From contig NZ_CP011144.1 in the NCBI RefSeq assembly GCF_000972865.1, positions 310,001-374,000 on the forward strand: 64,000 nucleotides of DNA, in the 5' to 3' direction. Each line of letters starts with the position of its first letter. The first letter of the stretch is position 1. The DNA is from Pseudoxanthomonas suwonensis (lineage in GTDB: Bacteria > Pseudomonadota > Gammaproteobacteria > Xanthomonadales > Xanthomonadaceae). Positions 18,003 to 27,178 of the stretch are shown one piece after another. The notes below the pieces were generated by a model. It ran no database searches. It was not told the origin of the DNA and worked only from the letters and a program-made list of their open reading frames with translations. A program made the position numbers and the translations under genes.

Positions 18003-18707
18003 TCAGGCCTCGATCGCGTAGCCGACACCGCGGTGGGTGCGGATCGGGTCGGGTTCGGCGCCGGCTGCGCGCAGCTTGGCCCGCAGGGTCTTGATGTGGG
18101 TGTCCACGGTGCGGTCGCCGCTGTCGGCGTCACCGTCCCAGCCGCGGTCCATCAGCTGGGCGCGGCTGAGGATCGCGCCGGGACGCTGCAGCAGCGCTTC
18201 CAGCAGCGCGTATTCGTAGCGGGTCAGTTCCAGCGTGCGCCCGCGGTAGCGGACGCGGTGGCCGGCGCGGTCCACGGCGAAGTCGCCGCGCTCCACCCAG
18301 CCGTCGGCTGCCACCGCCGGAACCTGGCTGCGGCGCAGCCGGGCGCGGACCCGCGCGACCAGTTCGCGCGGCGAGAACGGCTTGGCCACGTAGTCGTCCG
18401 CGCCCAGTTCCAGGCCCAGCACCCGGTCGATCTCGTCGTTGCGCGCGGTCAGGAAGATCACCGGCACCTCGCTGAAGCCTCGCAGCCGGCGGCACACGTC
18501 GAAGCCGCTGAGGTCCGGCAGGCCCACGTCGAGCACCAGCACGTCGACGCCGCCGGCGCGCACCCGCTCCAGCGCCTGCCCGCCCAGCAGGCAGTGCTCG
18601 GCCGCCAGGCCCTCGCTTCGCAGCGCGTACAGCAGCGCGTCGGCGATGGCCGGTTCGTCTTCGGCGACCAGGATCAGCGGGGCGGACGGCATCGTGCTGG
18701 GCGGCAT
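18003..18707 (-). CDS. creB: Response regulator CreB (OmpR/PhoB family)
   Basis: 234 aa from ATG 18707. Receiver with acidic triad Glu16/Asp17/Glu18, phospho-acceptor Asp60 (LVLDVGLPDLSG) and the YVAKPFSPREL lysine, then a winged-helix DNA-binding domain ending TVDTHIKTLRAKLRAAG and RGVGYAIEA. A second in-frame ATG at 18692 would give 229 aa; I prefer 18707 because TATGCT lies exactly 6 nt before it. It is divergent from rlmJ over 45 bp and predicted to bind the cre-tag before creD. Confidence 0.94.
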   Translation of the reverse strand: MPPSTMPSAPLILVAEDEPAIADALLYALRSEGLAAEHCLLGGQALERVRAGGVDVLVLDVGLPDLSGFDVCRRLRGFSEVPVIFLTARNDEIDRVLGLELGADDYVAKPFSPRELVARVRARLRRSQVPAVAADGWVERGDFAVDRAGHRVRYRGRTLELTRYEYALLEALLQRPGAILSRAQLMDRGWDGDADSGDRTVDTHIKTLRAKLRAAGAEPDPIRTHRGVGYAIEA

Positions 18708-18713
18708 CGCGCA

Positions 18714-18719
18714 AGCATA
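18714..18719 (-). promoter_or_regulatory. Possible -10 of creB (TATGCT, 6 nt before ATG)
   Basis: Minus-strand TATGCT is followed by 6 nt and the creB ATG, predicting a leaderless mRNA. It forms an inverted pair with the rlmJ TATGCT at 18741-18746 (AGCATAG..CTATGCT). Confidence 0.45.
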
Positions 18720-18740
18720 GTCCGCGCCCGTGGCGGCGGC

Positions 18741-18746
18741 TATGCT
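18741..18746 (+). promoter_or_regulatory. Possible -10 of rlmJ (TATGCT, 6 nt before ATG)
   Basis: TATGCT, then 6 nt, then the rlmJ ATG at 18753; no Shine-Dalgarno sequence. Mirror arrangement to creB in a 45-bp divergent region. Confidence 0.45.
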
Positions 18747-18752
18747 GCGCGC

Positions 18753-19613
18753 ATGAACTACCGCCACGGCTTCCATGCCGGCAACCACGCCGACGTGCTC
18801 AAGCACGTCGTCCTGCTCGCCCTGCTCGAAGCGCTGATGCGCAAGGACGCGCCGTTCTTCGTCCTCGACACGCACGCCGGGCGCGGGCGCTACCTGTTGC
18901 AGGGTGGCCAGGCCGGACGCACCGCCGAGGCCGCCACCGGCATCCTGCGGCTGGCCGGCGCGAAGAAGCCGCCCGCGGTCATCGCCCGCTACCTGCAAGC
19001 GGTGGCCGCGGACAATCCCGTGGACGCGCTGCTGGTCTACCCCGGCTCGCCGCTGCTCACCGCCCAGGCCATGCGCGCGCAGGATCGGCTGGCGGCCTGC
19101 GAGCTGCAGCCGGAGGAAGCGGCCGCGCTCAAGGACCTGTTCGCCCGCGACGCACGGGTGGCGGTGCATGCCCGCGACGGCTACGACGCCGTGCGCGCCC
19201 TGTTGCCGCCGCGGGTGGACGGGGTGCGCATCGCCCGCGGCCTGGTCCTGGTCGACCCGCCCTACGAGGCGCAGGACGAGGAGTACCCGCGCGTGGCCAG
19301 GGCGGTGCGCGAGGCGCTGGAGCGCTGGCCGCAGGCGACCTGCGCGATCTGGTATCCGATCAAGCAGCGGCGCAGCCTGCAGCCGTTCTTCCGCAAGCTC
19401 GAAGCGATCCCGGCGCGCTCGCTGCTGCTGGCCGAGCTGCTGGTCCGTCCCGACGACTCGCCGCTGCGTCTCAACGGCAGCGGCATGGCGATCCTCAATC
19501 CGCCGTGGAAGCTGGACGAGGCGATCGCCCCGGCGCTGCCGTTCCTGCAGCAGAAGCTGGGCGAAACCGGCGCCGCTACCCGGCTGGAGTGGCTCAAGCG
19601 CGACGTGGGCTGA
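18753..19613 (+). CDS. rlmJ: 23S rRNA (adenine-2030-N6)-methyltransferase RlmJ
   Basis: 286 aa (E. coli 280). Starts with the family signature NYRHGFHAGNHADVLKH; SAM-binding FFVLDTHAGRGRY is near 34-46 and the catalytic DPPYE near 170. It modifies 23S rRNA A2030 during ribosome assembly. It is divergent from creB and lies 27 bp from the end of the convergent serine hydrolase gene. Confidence 0.95.
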   Translation: MNYRHGFHAGNHADVLKHVVLLALLEALMRKDAPFFVLDTHAGRGRYLLQGGQAGRTAEAATGILRLAGAKKPPAVIARYLQAVAADNPVDALLVYPGSPLLTAQAMRAQDRLAACELQPEEAAALKDLFARDARVAVHARDGYDAVRALLPPRVDGVRIARGLVLVDPPYEAQDEEYPRVARAVREALERWPQATCAIWYPIKQRRSLQPFFRKLEAIPARSLLLAELLVRPDDSPLRLNGSGMAILNPPWKLDEAIAPALPFLQQKLGETGAATRLEWLKRDVG

Positions 19614-19640
19614 GCAACGGCCCGATCGGGCACTCGCGAG

Positions 19641-21155
19641 CTATTCATCGCCCGGCAGCCGGCGCCCGGTCTCTCCGTACAGCTGCAACGTCGTGTCCGC
19701 GCCGTCGCCATCGAAGCGGGCGCGCACGCCGGTATCCGGGTGGATGAACTCGCGCGGCGCGCCGACGATCGGCGTCATCACGTAGCGGTCGCCATTGGGG
19801 AACAGCAGGGTCAGCGCATCCCGCTCGTACGCCACCGCGACCACCGGCCCGTCCCCGAAGCCGTAGCGGCCCGCCAGCGATTCGAGCACGTGCGCCGGTT
19901 GCGGCGCGGCCCGCTCCACGCGCGCCGGGCGGAACCCCGGCCAGCCGTAGGCGTCGGACACGGCGCCGAGGAACTCGCGGCCCAGGGCCGAGCCGTTGTC
20001 GGAATTGCTCAGGTACACCGCGCCGTTGCCGGTACGGAGGTTGATCGTCATGCCGGCGCGGTAGCCGACCGTGCCGCCATAGTGGGTCATGAACACCTGG
20101 TCGCCTTCGCCGATCAGGCGGAAGCCGTAGGCGTGACCGTGGATGGGATCGGCCAGCAGCTCGCGGATGCTGTCCTGGCCGAAGACGGCGCTGCGGCCTT
20201 GCCAGCCCTTGCGGATCTCGATGAGGAAAGCGGCCAGGTCGCTGGCCGTCGCCCACAGGCCGGCGGCGGCCTGTTCGGGGTGGTTGTGCCAGCCTCCCGG
20301 AACGGGGCTGCCGTCCGCCTGGTGGCCATGCGCCGTATGCCCTTCACTCGACCCAGGCGGCGGCTGGGTGAAATCCGCCTGCCTCATGCCGACCGGCGCG
20401 GTCAGCCAGGTGTGCATGATCCGCTCGAACGGTTGCTGCAGCCGGTCCTGCAGGGCGATTTCCGCCACCGTGTAGCCGCCTCCGGAGTACCGCAGCGAGG
20501 TTCCCGGCGCTTCCAGCACCTCGACCTTGCGGCCGTTGGCCGGCGCTTCCGCCTGCACCGTCTGCCGGTCGCTGGGCATGGGCGCCTCCCGCGCATACCC
20601 CTCGTAGCCGCCAGCGGTGATGCCGGCCGTGTGCGTGAACAGGTTGCGCAACGTGACCGGATTGTCGTCCGTCTGCGCGCCGGCCGGCAGCTGCCACGAG
20701 GAGAGGTAGGTGTCGATGTCTGCGTCGAGGTCGATGATTCCCTGCTGCTGCATGCGCAGCGCGGCGAGCACCGTCGCCGGCTTGGCCAGGGAGCCGGCCT
20801 GGAACAGGCTGTCGCACTCGGCCGCCGCGCCGCCTGCGTGCAGGCTTCCCCAGGCCGCGCTCCAGTCCAGTTCGCCGTCGCGGATCACCGCCACCGCCAG
20901 CGCCGGGATCTTGTGCACGTCCATGCGCTCCTGGACTGCGGCCGGCCGGGTTTCGCCCAGGAACGCGACCACGGGCAACAGGTTGCGCTCGACCTGCTGC
21001 TGCCGCTCAAGCGCACCGTCAGCCGTGTGGCAGGTCCATCGCTGTTGCGGGGCGGCCGAAGCGTCGCCGCCATCCGACGGCTGCAGCGCCAGCACGGCAA
21101 AGGAGCCGCCGGCGATGCCGCAGAACAGCAGGGCCGGCGCGATCTTCCTGGGCAT
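19641..21155 (-). CDS. Exported beta-lactamase-fold serine hydrolase
   Basis: 504 aa. Hydrophobic N-terminus (about 7-24) as signal peptide or anchor. The class C / DD-peptidase fold motif SxxK is Ser122-LAK (GSLAKP); the second motif is YSGG near 226 (usually YxN, so Asn is replaced); and HYGGTVGY stands in the position of the KTG/HxG motif. A C-terminal beta domain of about 100 aa follows. Such proteins are esterases, peptidases or beta-lactamase relatives. It sits near creBC, but no cre-tag was seen upstream. Start ATG 21155 is preferred over 21182 because it gives a compact signal sequence. Confidence 0.82.
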   Translation of the reverse strand: MPRKIAPALLFCGIAGGSFAVLALQPSDGGDASAAPQQRWTCHTADGALERQQQVERNLLPVVAFLGETRPAAVQERMDVHKIPALAVAVIRDGELDWSAAWGSLHAGGAAAECDSLFQAGSLAKPATVLAALRMQQQGIIDLDADIDTYLSSWQLPAGAQTDDNPVTLRNLFTHTAGITAGGYEGYAREAPMPSDRQTVQAEAPANGRKVEVLEAPGTSLRYSGGGYTVAEIALQDRLQQPFERIMHTWLTAPVGMRQADFTQPPPGSSEGHTAHGHQADGSPVPGGWHNHPEQAAAGLWATASDLAAFLIEIRKGWQGRSAVFGQDSIRELLADPIHGHAYGFRLIGEGDQVFMTHYGGTVGYRAGMTINLRTGNGAVYLSNSDNGSALGREFLGAVSDAYGWPGFRPARVERAAPQPAHVLESLAGRYGFGDGPVVAVAYERDALTLLFPNGDRYVMTPIVGAPREFIHPDTGVRARFDGDGADTTLQLYGETGRRLPGDE

Positions 21156-21220
21156 GGATTGCACGGCACACCTTGTCGGCATCGAGTCGCGGGATGCTAC
21201 CGGAAATCCCCGCGATCCCG

Positions 21221-22141
21221 TCACGCCGGATCCGCCTCCACGCCCTCCGGCTCGAAGAAGCTCCAGCGCACCACCGGGAACTGCTGCTTGAGGGCGCGCT
21301 CGACCTGGTCGATGTCGCGCAGCATCGCCTCGCCGTCGTGGACCCGGCGCATGCGCGCGTGGATCGAGACCAGCGCCTCGTTGCCCTGCTGCAGCGTGAT
21401 CACGTGCAGCACCTCGGCGATCTCCGGCCGCGTGGCGAGGAACTCGCCGATCTGGGCCTGCAGGAATGGATCCACGCTCTGCCCGATCAGCATCGCCTTC
21501 ACCTCGACCGCCACCATCACCGCGATCACGATCAGCAGCAGGCCGATGGCGATGGTGCCCAGCGCGTCCCAGAACGGATTGCCGGTGGCCACTGCCAGCA
21601 CCACCGCCACCAGCGCGAAGACCAGGCCCAGCAGCGCGGCCAGGTCCTCGCCGAAGATCACCACCAGCTCGGCCTGGCGGCTCTCGCGGAACCACTGCCA
21701 CAGGCTGCGCGAACCGCGCGCCTTGTCGACCTCCTGCAGGCAGGCGCGCATCGAGACGGCTTCGGCCACGATCGCGAACACCAGCACGCCCACCGCCCAC
21801 CACCACTGTTGCAGCGGCTCGGGATGGCGCAGCTTGTGCACGCCCTCGTAGATCGAGAACATGCCGCCGACGCTGAACAGCATCACCGCCACCAGGAACG
21901 ACCAGAAGTAGATCGCGCGGCCGTGGCCGAGCGGGTGTTCGGGACTGGCCGGCCGCTTGGCCTGACGCAGGCCCAGCAGCAACAGGAGCTGGTTGCCGCA
22001 GTCGGCCAGCGAGTGCACGGTCTCGGCGAGCATCGCCCCCGAGCCGGTGACGTAGGCGGCCACGCCCTTGGCCACGGCGATGGCGAAATTGGCGCCGAGG
22101 GCGAAGAAGATCGCACGGACCGAATCGCCGCTGCCTGCCAT
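21221..22141 (-). CDS. Cation diffusion facilitator family metal exporter
   Basis: 306 aa inner-membrane protein with six predicted TM helices and a short cytoplasmic C-terminal domain (about 230-306). The family motifs AETVHSLADCGNQ (metal-site HSxxD helix) and HPLGHGRAIYFWSF are present. It exports divalent metals such as Zn, Co or Mn by proton antiport; the metal is not predictable. A GAGGAGCG Shine-Dalgarno precedes ATG 22141. It is divergent from the acetyltransferase gene over 74 bp. Confidence 0.9.
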   Translation of the reverse strand: MAGSGDSVRAIFFALGANFAIAVAKGVAAYVTGSGAMLAETVHSLADCGNQLLLLLGLRQAKRPASPEHPLGHGRAIYFWSFLVAVMLFSVGGMFSIYEGVHKLRHPEPLQQWWWAVGVLVFAIVAEAVSMRACLQEVDKARGSRSLWQWFRESRQAELVVIFGEDLAALLGLVFALVAVVLAVATGNPFWDALGTIAIGLLLIVIAVMVAVEVKAMLIGQSVDPFLQAQIGEFLATRPEIAEVLHVITLQQGNEALVSIHARMRRVHDGEAMLRDIDQVERALKQQFPVVRWSFFEPEGVEADPA

Positions 22142-22203
22142 CGCATGCGCTCCTCAGCCTGGGCCGAGCGGAGTCTAGCAACCCGCGGCAGGCCGCGATG
22201 TGG

Positions 22204-22209
22204 GAATAT
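22204..22209 (+). promoter_or_regulatory. Possible -10 of the GNAT gene (GAATAT, 6 nt before ATG)
   Basis: GAATAT followed by CCCCCC-like spacer of 6 nt and the ATG at 22216, the same layout as at rlmJ and nfi. Confidence 0.3.
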
Positions 22210-22215
22210 CCCCCC

Positions 22216-22752
22216 ATGCCGCGCAACCGCCTCCCCCCCTGGCACGAGGAGTTCGTCCTGCCCAACCGGCGGACGATCCTGATCCGTCCGGTCCGGCCGG
22301 AGGACGCCGCGCCGCTGCGGGGCGTGTTCGGGATGCTCGGGCCTGTGGAGGTCCGCGGCGGCTTCACCGAGGGCCACGACGAACTGGACGACGCGGTCGC
22401 CGCGCGCCTGTGCCGTCCGGACCCGAAGGCCGAACTGGTCCTGGTCGGCGCCGAACCGCTGCCGCCGGGCGAGGCGATGATCGCCGGCCTGGCCCGTGCC
22501 CGGATCGTGCCGGGCACCCGCGAGGCCGAGTACGCGATCCTGCTCGGCAACTACGTCGCCGGCCTGGGCCTGGGCCGGCACCTGATGCAGAAGCTGGTGA
22601 AGTGGTCGCGCGGGCGCTACCTGGACCGCCTCTACGGCGACACGCCCGACAGCAATGCGCCGATGCTCGACCTGGCCGCCTCGATGGGCTTCCGCCCCAG
22701 CCTCGAAGCCGGCGTCCCGCCCGGCCTGACCCGCCTGGTCCTCGACTTGTAG
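22216..22752 (+). CDS. GNAT-family N-acetyltransferase
   Basis: 178 aa. Begins with TILIRPVRPEDAAPLRG, the start of GNAT domains, and has the acetyl-CoA pyrophosphate loop YVAGLGLGRHLMQKL near 120-134. The sequence most resembles the GNAT domain of Pat-type protein acetyltransferases, but the acyl-CoA synthetase part is absent. Substrate unknown. An upstream ATG at 22198 is possible, but the -10-like GAATAT argues for 22216. The stop TAG (22750-22752) is inside the TGTAGGAGC of a REP. Confidence 0.82.
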   Translation: MPRNRLPPWHEEFVLPNRRTILIRPVRPEDAAPLRGVFGMLGPVEVRGGFTEGHDELDDAVAARLCRPDPKAELVLVGAEPLPPGEAMIAGLARARIVPGTREAEYAILLGNYVAGLGLGRHLMQKLVKWSRGRYLDRLYGDTPDSNAPMLDLAASMGFRPSLEAGVPPGLTRLVLDL

Positions 22753-22985
22753 GAGCCGGGTTCAGCCGGCGACAAGGGCGTCGGAGTCACGAGGACGTCG
22801 CCTGTGCCAACGGCATCGTGTCACGCGCAAGCCCGGAAGCCGTGGCACCCGATCCCCGTCGTCCCGGCGTTCGCCGGGACGACGGGTGGATGTAGGAGCA
22901 CAGCTTGCTGGCGACACGGGCGTCATCCGCCAGGACGTCGCCTGTGCCGACGGCATCGCGTCGCCGGCTGAACCCGGCTCCTACA
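22748..22985. repeat. One decayed and one intact REP pair with a palindrome between
   Basis: Unit 22748-22836 has lost the end of its right arm (GCGCAAGCCCGGA). A perfect GTCGTCCCGGCG/CGCCGGGACGAC inverted repeat lies at about 22857-22884, then an intact unit 22891-22985 (CAGCTTGCTGG left, GGCTGAACCC right). This occupies the whole gap before mfd. Confidence 0.85.
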
Positions 22986-23017
22986 AAAAGCGCGCAGGCC
23001 GTTTAGGGCGGCCCGGC

Positions 23018-23023
23018 TACAAT
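23018..23023 (+). promoter_or_regulatory. Possible -10 of mfd (TACAAT)
   Basis: TACAAT lies 9 nt before the mfd ATG at 23033, so the 5' untranslated region would be only a few nucleotides. No Shine-Dalgarno is seen. Confidence 0.4.
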
Positions 23024-23032
23024 GCGCAGTCC

Positions 23033-26000
23033 ATGCCGTCCGCTTCCTCCTCCCCCGTGTCCCCCGCCCCCCCGTTGCCCAAGCGCGGCCAGGCCCGCGC
23101 CTGGTGGCGCGCACCCGCATCGCCCTCGGCCCTGGCCTGGCACCTGGCCCAGGCCGCGCGCGCGCATCCCGGCCCGCTGCTGTTCGTGGCCCGCGACAAC
23201 CAGTCCGCGCACCAGGTCGAGTCGGACCTGCACACCCTGCTAGGCGACGACGCCTCGCTGCCGGTGGTGCCGTTCCCGGACTGGGAGACCCTGCCCTACG
23301 ACCGCTTCAGCCCGCACCCGGACATCATCAGCCAGCGCCTGGCCGCGCTGCAGCGGCTGCCGCAGCTCGAGCGCGGGATCGTGGTGGTGCCGGTGCAGAC
23401 CCTGCTGCAGCGGCTGCCGCCGCTGCGCTACATCGCCGGCGGCAGCTTCGACCTGGCCACCGGCCAGCGCCTGGACCTGGACGCCGAGAAGCGGCGGCTG
23501 GAAAGCGCCGGCTACCGCAACGTGCCGCAGGTGCTGGACCCGGGCGACTTCGCCGTGCGCGGCGGCCTGCTCGACGTGTATCCGATGGGCGCCGACGCGC
23601 CGCTGCGGATCGAACTGCTGGACGACGAGATCGACTCGATCCGCCGCTTCGATCCGGAAAGCCAGCGCTCGCTCGACCGCATCGACGCGGTGCGGATGCT
23701 GCCCGGCCGCGAGCTGCCGATGGACGAGGCCAGCATTGCCCGCGTGCTCGACGCGCTGCGCGAACGCTTCGACGTCGACACCCGGCGCAGTGCGCTGTAC
23801 CAGGACCTGAAAGCCGGGCTGGCACCGGCCGGCATCGAGTACTACCTGCCGCTGTTCTTCCCGCCGACGCGCGACGGACAGGATACGACCGCCACGCTGT
23901 TCGACTACCTGCCGGTCAGCGCGCTGCCGGTGCTGGCCGACGGCGCCAATGGCGCCGCCGACGCGTTCTGGCAGCAGACCCGCAACCGCCATGAGCAGCG
24001 CCGCCACGACGTCGAGCATCCGGTGCTCGCGCCCGAAGAGTTGTACCTGCCGCCCGATGCGCTGCGCGAGCGGCTGAACCTGGGCATCCGCGTCGAGGTC
24101 TGCGGCGCGGAGCACGCGCGCGCCGCCGAGGCCACGCCGCTGGGCGACCAGCCGGCGCCATCGCTGCCGGTGGCCGGCCGCGACCACCACGTCGCCGGCG
24201 AGGCGTTGCGCTCGTTCCTGGGCAGCTACCCGGGACGGGTGCTGGTGGCCGCCGATTCGCCGGGGCGGCGCGAGGCATTGCTGGAGGTGCTGCAGGCGGC
24301 GGAGCTGCGGCCGGAGGTACTGCCCGATTTCCCTGCGTTCCTCAACCGTCGTCCCGGCGGCGCGGGGGTTGGGCGCGGCGACGCGGTGCGGTTCGCGCTG
24401 GCCGTCGCCCCGCTGGAAGACGGCTTTGCGATCGACGATCCCGCGTTCGTAGTCCTCACCGAGCGCCAGCTGTTCCCCGAGCGCGCCACCCAGCCGCGCC
24501 GCGCCCGCCGCGCCGGGCGCGAACCCGAAGCGATCATCCGCGACCTGGGCGAGCTCACCGAAGGCGCGCCGATTGTCCACGAGGACCACGGCGTGGGCCG
24601 TTATCGGGGACTCGTCGCGATGGACATCGGCGGCATGCCCGGCGAGTTCCTCGACATCGAGTACGCCAAGGGCGACCGCCTGTACGTGCCGGTGGCGCAG
24701 CTGCACCTGGTCAGCCGCTACTCCGGCGCCTCGCCGGAGACCGCGCCGCTGCATTCGCTCGGCGGCGAGCAGTGGACCAAGGCCAAGCGCAAGGCGCAGG
24801 AGAAGGTCCGCGACGTGGCTGCCGAACTGCTGGAGATCCAGGCCCGCCGGCAGGCCCGCGCCGGCCTGGCCCTGGACATCGACCGGCCGATGTACGAGAG
24901 CTTCGCCGCCGGCTTCCCGTTCGAGGAGACCCCCGACCAGCACGCCTCGATCGAGGCGGTGCTGCGCGACCTGCAGTCCAGCCAGCCGATGGACCGGGTG
25001 GTGTGCGGCGACGTCGGCTTCGGCAAGACCGAGGTCGCGGTGCGCGCCGCCTTCGCCGCGGCCAGCGCCGGCCGCCAGGTCGCGGTGCTGGTGCCGACCA
25101 CCCTGCTGGCCGAGCAGCACTATCGCAACTTCCACGACCGCTTCGCCGACTGGCCGCTGAAGGTCGAGGTGCTGTCGCGCTTCAAGACCAAGAAGGAGAT
25201 CGAACTCGAGCTGCAGAAGGTGAGCGAAGGCGGGATCGACGTGATCGTCGGCACCCACCGCCTGCTGCAGGCGGACGTGAAGTTCAAGGACCTGGGCCTG
25301 GTCATCGTCGACGAGGAGCAGCGCTTCGGCGTGCGCCAGAAGGAGGCGCTGAAGGCGCTGCGCGCCAACGTGCACCTGCTGACCCTCACCGCTACCCCGA
25401 TCCCGCGCACCCTGAACATGGCCATGGCCGGGCTGCGCGACCTGTCGATCATCGCCACTCCGCCGCCCAACCGGCTGGCGGTGCAGACCTTCGTCGTGCC
25501 CTGGGACGATGCGCAGCTGCGCGAGGCGTTCCAGCGCGAACTGGCCCGCGGCGGCCAGCTGTACTTCCTGCACAACGACGTGGAGAGCATCGGCCGCATG
25601 CAGCGCCAGCTGGCCGAACTGGTGCCGGAGGCGCGCATCGGCATCGCCCACGGGCAGATGCCCGAGCGCGAGCTGGAACGGGTGATGCTCGACTTCCAGA
25701 AGCAGCGCTTCAACGTGCTGCTGTCGACCACGATCATCGAATCGGGCATCGACATCCCCAACGCCAATACCATCGTCATCAACCGCGCCGACCGCTTCGG
25801 CCTGGCCCAGCTGCACCAGCTGCGCGGACGCGTCGGCCGCTCGCATCACCGCGCCTACGCCTACCTACTGGTGCCGCCGGACCGGCGCTCGATGACCCCC
25901 GACGCGGAGAAGCGGCTGGAAGCGATCGCCTCGATGGACGAACTGGGCGCCGGCTTCACCCTGGCCACCCACGACCTGGAGATCCGCGGCGCCGGCGAGC

Positions 26001-26569
26001 TGCTGGGCGAGGACCAGAGCGGGCAGATGGCCGAGGTCGGCTTCAGCCTGTACACCGAGCTGCTCGAGCGCGCGGTGCGCAGCATCCGCCAGGGCAAGCT
26101 GCCGGACCTGGACGCCGGCCAGGAGGCGCGCGGCGCCGAGGTCGAGCTGCACGTGCCGGCGCTGATCCCGGAGGACTACCTGCCGGACGTGCACGCCCGC
26201 CTGACCCTGTACAAGCGGATCAGTTCGGCGCGCGACAGTGACGCGCTGCGCGAGCTGCAGGTGGAGATGATCGACCGCTTCGGCCTGCTGCCGGACCCGG
26301 TCAAGCACCTGTTCGCGGTGGCCGAGCTGAAGCTGCAGGCCAACGCGCTGGGCATCCGCAAGCTGGAGCTGGGCGAGAGCGGCGGCCGGATCGTGTTCGA
26401 GGCCAAGCCGAACGTCGACCCGATGTCGGTGATCCGGATGATCCAGCAGCAGCCGAAGCTGTACGCGATGGACGGCCCGGACAAGCTGCGGATCCGCCAT
26501 CCGCTGCCGGAGCCGGGTGACCGCTTCAACGCTGCGCGCGCGCTGCTGACGACGCTGGCGCCGGGCTGA
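23033..26569 (+). CDS. mfd: Transcription-repair coupling factor Mfd
   Basis: 1178 aa (E. coli 1148). Displaces RNA polymerase stalled at DNA lesions and recruits UvrAB. Order of domains: UvrB-like N-terminal module (about 1-350), the CarD-like RNA polymerase-interacting domain (IVHEDHGVGRYRGL, about 515-600), a helicase core with Walker A CGDVGFGKTE and Walker B DEEQRFGV, motif VI QLRGRVGRSHHRAYAY, and the C-terminal TRCF domain (about 1040-1150). All are intact. Start is ATG 23033; longer frames upstream run into REP sequence. Confidence 0.97.
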   Translation: MPSASSSPVSPAPPLPKRGQARAWWRAPASPSALAWHLAQAARAHPGPLLFVARDNQSAHQVESDLHTLLGDDASLPVVPFPDWETLPYDRFSPHPDIISQRLAALQRLPQLERGIVVVPVQTLLQRLPPLRYIAGGSFDLATGQRLDLDAEKRRLESAGYRNVPQVLDPGDFAVRGGLLDVYPMGADAPLRIELLDDEIDSIRRFDPESQRSLDRIDAVRMLPGRELPMDEASIARVLDALRERFDVDTRRSALYQDLKAGLAPAGIEYYLPLFFPPTRDGQDTTATLFDYLPVSALPVLADGANGAADAFWQQTRNRHEQRRHDVEHPVLAPEELYLPPDALRERLNLGIRVEVCGAEHARAAEATPLGDQPAPSLPVAGRDHHVAGEALRSFLGSYPGRVLVAADSPGRREALLEVLQAAELRPEVLPDFPAFLNRRPGGAGVGRGDAVRFALAVAPLEDGFAIDDPAFVVLTERQLFPERATQPRRARRAGREPEAIIRDLGELTEGAPIVHEDHGVGRYRGLVAMDIGGMPGEFLDIEYAKGDRLYVPVAQLHLVSRYSGASPETAPLHSLGGEQWTKAKRKAQEKVRDVAAELLEIQARRQARAGLALDIDRPMYESFAAGFPFEETPDQHASIEAVLRDLQSSQPMDRVVCGDVGFGKTEVAVRAAFAAASAGRQVAVLVPTTLLAEQHYRNFHDRFADWPLKVEVLSRFKTKKEIELELQKVSEGGIDVIVGTHRLLQADVKFKDLGLVIVDEEQRFGVRQKEALKALRANVHLLTLTATPIPRTLNMAMAGLRDLSIIATPPPNRLAVQTFVVPWDDAQLREAFQRELARGGQLYFLHNDVESIGRMQRQLAELVPEARIGIAHGQMPERELERVMLDFQKQRFNVLLSTTIIESGIDIPNANTIVINRADRFGLAQLHQLRGRVGRSHHRAYAYLLVPPDRRSMTPDAEKRLEAIASMDELGAGFTLATHDLEIRGAGELLGEDQSGQMAEVGFSLYTELLERAVRSIRQGKLPDLDAGQEARGAEVELHVPALIPEDYLPDVHARLTLYKRISSARDSDALRELQVEMIDRFGLLPDPVKHLFAVAELKLQANALGIRKLELGESGGRIVFEAKPNVDPMSVIRMIQQQPKLYAMDGPDKLRIRHPLPEPGDRFNAARALLTTLAPG

Positions 26570-26587
26570 GCCGGCACCGGCGACATC

Positions 26588-27144
26588 GCGCAGACGCGTC
26601 GGAACCACGAGGGCGTTGACTCGGCAGACGGCGTCGGGTCGCGGTCATGCCCGCTCCTACAAGAAGGGCACGGCGTGGCGGTTCTCCTGTAGGAGCGGAC
26701 TTCCGTCCGCGACACGGGTGTCGGGATCACGAGGGCGTCGCCTGGGCCGACGGCGTCGGGTCGCGGTCATGCCCGCTCCTACAAGAAGGGCACGGCGTGG
26801 CGGTTCTCCTGTAGGAGCGGACTTCCGTCCGCGACACGGGTGTCGGGATCACGAGGGCGTCGCCTGGGCCGACGGCGTCGGGTCGCGGTCATGCCCGCTC
26901 CTACAAGAAGGGCACGGCGTGGCGGCTCTCCTGTAGGAGCGGACTTCAGTCCGCGACACGGGCGTCGGGATCACGAGGGCGTCGCCTGGGCCGACGGCGT
27001 CGGGTCGCGGTCATGCCCGCTCCTACAACAGCAGCGGCGCGCCTCTTCTGTAGGAGCTGACTTCAGTCGGCGACACGGGCATCGGAAACACGAGGGTGTC
27101 ACCTGGGCCGACGACGTCGGGTCGCGGTCATGCCCGCTCCTGCA
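26588..27144. repeat. Tandem array of REP pairs, about 122-bp period
   Basis: A 5'-decayed unit (to 26661) is followed by full units starting at 26688, 26810, 26932 and 27049 (spacings 122, 122, 117). Units 26688-26809 and 26810-26931 differ at one base, so the amplification is recent. Left arms are GGACTTCCGTCC, with compensating changes in later units; right arms are GGTCATGCCC. It fills the gap between mfd and the SLC13 gene. No gene is present. Confidence 0.93.
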
Positions 27145-27178
27145 ACGGCGGACGCGTCGGTGGCGTGGTCGGTGCCGG

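Noticed and set aside
19641..21155. Serine hydrolase as a CreBC-controlled beta-lactamase
   Set aside because: It lies near creBC, but no TTCAC-N6-TTCAC site was found upstream, its second motif is YSG instead of YxN, and rlmJ separates it from creB.
26588..27144. CRISPR-like regular spacing of repeats
   Set aside because: Unit length is about 97 bp, arms are palindromic pairs, the between-unit sequences are themselves repeated, and no cas gene is present. These are REP arrays.
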